Shown: piece by piece, positions 13,061 through 15,471 of the stretch
How the letters are laid out: each line of letters opens with the position of its first letter
Numbering within the stretch: position 1 is the first letter of the stretch
Source of the DNA: Planctomycetota bacterium
GTDB lineage: Bacteria; Planctomycetota; Phycisphaerae; Phycisphaerales; UBA1924
Reading direction: 5' to 3'
Length of the DNA: 15,471 bases
Assembly: GCA_023434205.1 (NCBI GenBank)
Contig: JAEYTB010000115.1
Location: forward strand, 1 to 15,471
Notes under the pieces: model-generated
Database searches by the model: none
Told to the model about the DNA's origin: nothing
Seen by the model: the letters and a program-made list of their open reading frames with translations, nothing else
Made by a program: the position numbers and the translations under genes

Positions 13061-14683
13061 GTGAGCACGGACGCCCCGCCCGCCGCAGATCCCTCGCCCG
13101 CGAGTCCCGGACGCTGGCTGGCCCTGCTGCTCGGGCTGTTGGCGTTGCATGCCGTGTTGTGGACGGTGCTGCCGGTGGTGTGCTACGACAGCGCGCCGCT
13201 GGATGTGGGGGAGATGCTGTACTGGGGGCAGCAGCGGCCGATGGGGACGTACAAGCACCCGCCGCTGCCGGCGTGGGCGGCGGACCTGGCGTTCACGGGG
13301 GCGGGCGGGCTGTGGGGGGTGTACCTGCTGAGCCAGCTCGCGACGGTCGCGGCGGTGCTGGCGACGTATGGGCTGGCGCGGACGATGCTGCCGCGGAGGG
13401 AGAGCTTTTTTGCGGCGCTGGCGACGCTGACGCTGTACCTGGTGACGTACACGAGCCCGGAGTTCAACAACAACGTGGCGCTGCTGTTCTTCTGGACGGT
13501 GGCGATCACGCTGGTGCGGCGGGGGCTGAAGGCGGGCGCGGTGGCGGGGCTGGGGTGGTGGATCGCGGCGGCGGGGGCTCTGGCGGGGGCGGGGCTGAGC
13601 AAGTACGCGGCGGTGTTCCTGGCGGGCTCGCTGGCGCTGTACATGCTGTGTACGCGGGAGGGCAGGCGGGCGCTGCGGACGCCTGGGCCGTGGCTGTGCG
13701 CGGGGCTGAGCATCGCGCTGACCGTGCCGCACCTGCGCTGGATGCAGGAGACGGGGTGGGTGGGGCTTGAGTATGCGCGGACGCGGGCGGACCGCGCGCC
13801 GTTCCAGGACGTGCTGAGCCTGCTGAACTTCGTGCTGGTGATCGCGGCGACGATGATCCCGGCGGCGCTGTGCCTGTGGCCGCTGCGCCAGCCGCCGCTG
13901 CACAGGCGGGAACTGGCCCGCGCGATCCACGAGGCGACGCCGGAGGGCCCATCGCCCGATGACCGCCGCTACCTGTTCTTTGTGGCGATCGTGCCGATCC
14001 TGCTGCACATCGCGGTGGGGATCGTGATGGGGGTGGGGCTGCGGGCGGCGTGGGCGACGTGCCTGCTGATGCCGCTGCCGCTGTGGCTGCTGTCACGGAC
14101 GCGGACGCGGCCCGCGGGGGGTGAGCGGCTCTCGCTGGCGGCCATCGGGGCGGTGCTGGCGATCTTCGCGGGCGTGTTCGCGGTGATGGCGCTGCGCACG
14201 CCCCGCTGGCCGGACCGCAGCCCGCGGATCGCGTTCCCGATGGACCAGCTGGCGGAGCACATCGGGCGGCGGTGGACCACGTTCATCCGCTCGGGCCAGC
14301 CGCCAGCGCTGATCGGTGATGCGTGGCTCGCGGCGGGCGCGGCGATTCATATGCCCACGCGGCCGCCGGTCTCCGCGGCGTACGAGCGGCTGTTTGAAGA
14401 GCCCCCGCCGGACCCGTCTGACCCGTTGAGTGAGCCGCGGACGGACCCGCGGATCGACCCGTGGGTCCGGACGGAGGACCTGCGCGTGCAGGGCGGGGTG
14501 ATCCTGTGGCGGCTGGACCCGTCGGGCCCGACGCCGACGTTCACGACGAACGACAACATCATCCGGATGTTCCCCACGGCGTTCGAGGTGCCGCCGATCG
14601 AGCTGACCTACCCGGGCTCGGACTCGCCGATCCGCGTGGGGATCGCCATCATCCCGCCGCTCTCGGTGCTCAAGGGCGGCTGA
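13061..14683 (+). CDS. GT39/ArnT-like polyprenyl-phosphate-sugar-dependent membrane glycosyltransferase
   Basis: The 540-residue product is a multi-pass membrane protein of the GT39/PMT_2 superfamily (ArnT-like). After a first membrane helix (about 20-40) comes an acidic periplasmic loop, PLDVGEMLYW at 46-55, whose D48/E51 correspond to the catalytic acidic residues of the family. Then comes the signature TYKHPPLPAW at 63-72. About eight to ten further hydrophobic segments reach to about residue 385, followed by a soluble C-terminal domain of about 155 residues. Family enzymes transfer a sugar from a polyprenyl-phosphate donor to lipid or protein on the outer face of the inner membrane. The acceptor is unknown. 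A GTG start is chosen because the upstream codons lie in GC-balanced non-coding sequence and a TACCCT box ends 6 nt before it. The 3' end overlaps the convergent GT2 gene by 76 bp. Confidence 0.88.
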   Translation: MSTDAPPAADPSPASPGRWLALLLGLLALHAVLWTVLPVVCYDSAPLDVGEMLYWGQQRPMGTYKHPPLPAWAADLAFTGAGGLWGVYLLSQLATVAAVLATYGLARTMLPRRESFFAALATLTLYLVTYTSPEFNNNVALLFFWTVAITLVRRGLKAGAVAGLGWWIAAAGALAGAGLSKYAAVFLAGSLALYMLCTREGRRALRTPGPWLCAGLSIALTVPHLRWMQETGWVGLEYARTRADRAPFQDVLSLLNFVLVIAATMIPAALCLWPLRQPPLHRRELARAIHEATPEGPSPDDRRYLFFVAIVPILLHIAVGIVMGVGLRAAWATCLLMPLPLWLLSRTRTRPAGGERLSLAAIGAVLAIFAGVFAVMALRTPRWPDRSPRIAFPMDQLAEHIGRRWTTFIRSGQPPALIGDAWLAAGAAIHMPTRPPVSAAYERLFEEPPPDPSDPLSEPRTDPRIDPWVRTEDLRVQGGVILWRLDPSGPTPTFTTNDNIIRMFPTAFEVPPIELTYPGSDSPIRVGIAIIPPLSVLKGG

Positions 14684-15471
14684 ACGCCCATCTTGAGCTC
14701 GACGACGACGGCCGGGGCCATGAGGGCGGGCAGGCGGTCGATGGCCGGGGGCTGCGTGCGCCACCGGCGCGAGAGCTTGCGGGCGGCGAGGAGCATGCGC
14801 AGGCCGTCGCGGAGCGGGCTGACCCGGCCGCCGCCCATGTGGACCCAGCGGACGCCGACTTCTTCCACGCGCAGGCCCGCGGCGCGGACGATGAGCAGGT
14901 GCTCGAGGTCGAAGACGTAGCCGTCCTCGAGGGCGTGGCGTGCGACCTGGGCGGCTACGTCGGCGCGGTAGAGCTTGAAGCCGCACTGCGTGTCACGCAG
15001 CAGCCGGAGGCCGAGGGCGCGGAGCGCGAGGCGGAAGCCGCCGCCGACGAGCTTGCGGTGCAGGACCGCCGCGACTCGGGCCCCGGGCGCGACGCGCGAG
15101 CCGGCGACCATGCCGACGCCGGGGCCGGTACGCGCGAGCAGCGCGAAGGCCTCGGAGAGGCGGCAGGCGTTGTCGGCGTCCATCATGAGGCGCCAGGCGC
15201 CCGTGGCGACGGCGAGGCCGGTGCGCACGGCGGCGCCCTTGCCGCGGTTGGCGGGGTGGGGCACGATGCGGACACGGACGCAGGCGGGGGCCCGGGCGGT
15301 GAGGGCGCGGACGACGGTGAGCGTCTCGTCGTCGCTGCCGTCGTCGACCAGGATGAGTTCGGCGGGTCTGCCGCGGTGGTCGAGGGTGGCGAAGACGTCC
15401 TGGAGCGTGGGCGCGATCCGGGCCGCCTCGCGGTACATCGGGATGATGATGGAGAGCTCGACGGGGGCCGG
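14608..15471 (-). CDS. GT2 glycosyltransferase, polyprenyl-phosphate sugar synthase-like (5' end cut by window edge)
   Basis: The 287 visible residues open with PVELSIIIPMYREAARI, the standard first strand of family 2 GT-A enzymes, so the reading frame continues past the right edge and the internal ATG at 15438 is not the start. Nucleotide-sugar binding motifs are present: LILVDDGSDDET at about 39-50, NRGKGAAVRTG at 75-85 and the DxD metal site MMDADNA at 96-102. Later segments, DTQCGFKLYRADVA and DGYVFDLEHLLI, are typical of the ALG5/DPM1-like branch that makes polyprenyl-phosphate glucose or mannose on the cytoplasmic side. No membrane helix is visible. The last 24 or so codons overlap the convergent GT39 gene and form a poorly conserved-looking tail. 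A functional link with GT39 is likely, as GT2 would supply its donor. Confidence 0.9.
   Translation of the reverse strand, partial: PAPVELSIIIPMYREAARIAPTLQDVFATLDHRGRPAELILVDDGSDDETLTVVRALTARAPACVRVRIVPHPANRGKGAAVRTGLAVATGAWRLMMDADNACRLSEAFALLARTGPGVGMVAGSRVAPGARVAAVLHRKLVGGGFRLALRALGLRLLRDTQCGFKLYRADVAAQVARHALEDGYVFDLEHLLIVRAAGLRVEEVGVRWVHMGGGRVSPLRDGLRMLLAARKLSRRWRTQPPAIDRLPALMAPAVVVELKMGVQPPLSTESGGMMAIPTRIGESEPG

Noticed and set aside
11888..14008. A 706-codon minus-strand open frame across the HAF-repeat and GT39 genes
   Set aside because: It is R, P, H and Q-rich with no recognisable domain, and both plus-strand genes have clear signal or membrane segments.
1..15471. Search for CRISPR arrays, tRNA/rRNA genes, insertion sequences, att sites and defence or biosynthetic clusters
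   Set aside because: I saw no direct-repeat array, no cloverleaf-like conserved tRNA sequence, no transposase motif and no cluster-type gene set. The window looks like ordinary chromosomal housekeeping and envelope genes.

Overview
This window is very GC-rich (GGG/GCG or GCC/CTC codons throughout) and holds 13 protein genes packed tightly on both strands. Three features suggest a member of the Planctomycetota, most likely a Phycisphaerae-type bacterium: two prepilin-like proteins with a G/FTL(I/T)E cleavage site and a C-terminal 'AFADGH'-type motif, a secreted repeat protein with a PEP-CTERM-like tail, and a giant AsmA-like envelope protein. This placement is inference; no rRNA or other taxonomic marker is present. 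I see no tRNA or rRNA gene, CRISPR array, insertion sequence, phage gene or origin. No stretch over 300 bases lacks a gene; the longest gaps are about 120-145 bp.

Left part (1-5899, minus strand): the 5' end of a lipoprotein gene that runs off the left edge, then a LOG-family (TIGR00730-type) nucleotide hydrolase-like gene, then a 1443-residue AsmA/YhdP/TamB-like membrane-anchored protein. Divergent from this block is radA (5998-7425), a recombination and repair ATPase. Middle part (7431-9225): a YbgC/FadM-type hotdog thioesterase (minus), a GNAT acetyltransferase (plus) and a flavin nitroreductase (minus) that most resembles iodotyrosine deiodinases. Then come two tandem paralogous prepilin-like genes (9279-11184, plus), D-aminoacyl-tRNA deacylase dtd (11226-11675), and a secreted HAF-repeat protein with a degenerate PEP-CTERM tail (11819-12916). 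Right part: a GT39/ArnT-like membrane glycosyltransferase (plus) convergent with, and overlapping, a GT2 polyprenyl-phosphate-sugar synthase-like gene (minus) that runs off the right edge. The two could make and then use a lipid-linked sugar.

There is no obvious defence, mobile or secondary-metabolite system; most genes are housekeeping or envelope functions. The strongest pattern is in how genes start. Six of the twelve start codons in the window carry a TANNNT hexamer ending 5-8 nt upstream and lack a Shine-Dalgarno sequence, the signature of leaderless transcripts. Four others have a clear Shine-Dalgarno sequence and no such hexamer at that distance. Other points worth a look are the intact halotyrosine-binding triad in the nitroreductase, a Pro-Asn replacement of the Ser-Gln motif in Dtd, convergent genes sharing a CTAG stop, and a strong G-over-C asymmetry on the plus strand that the second prepilin gene breaks.
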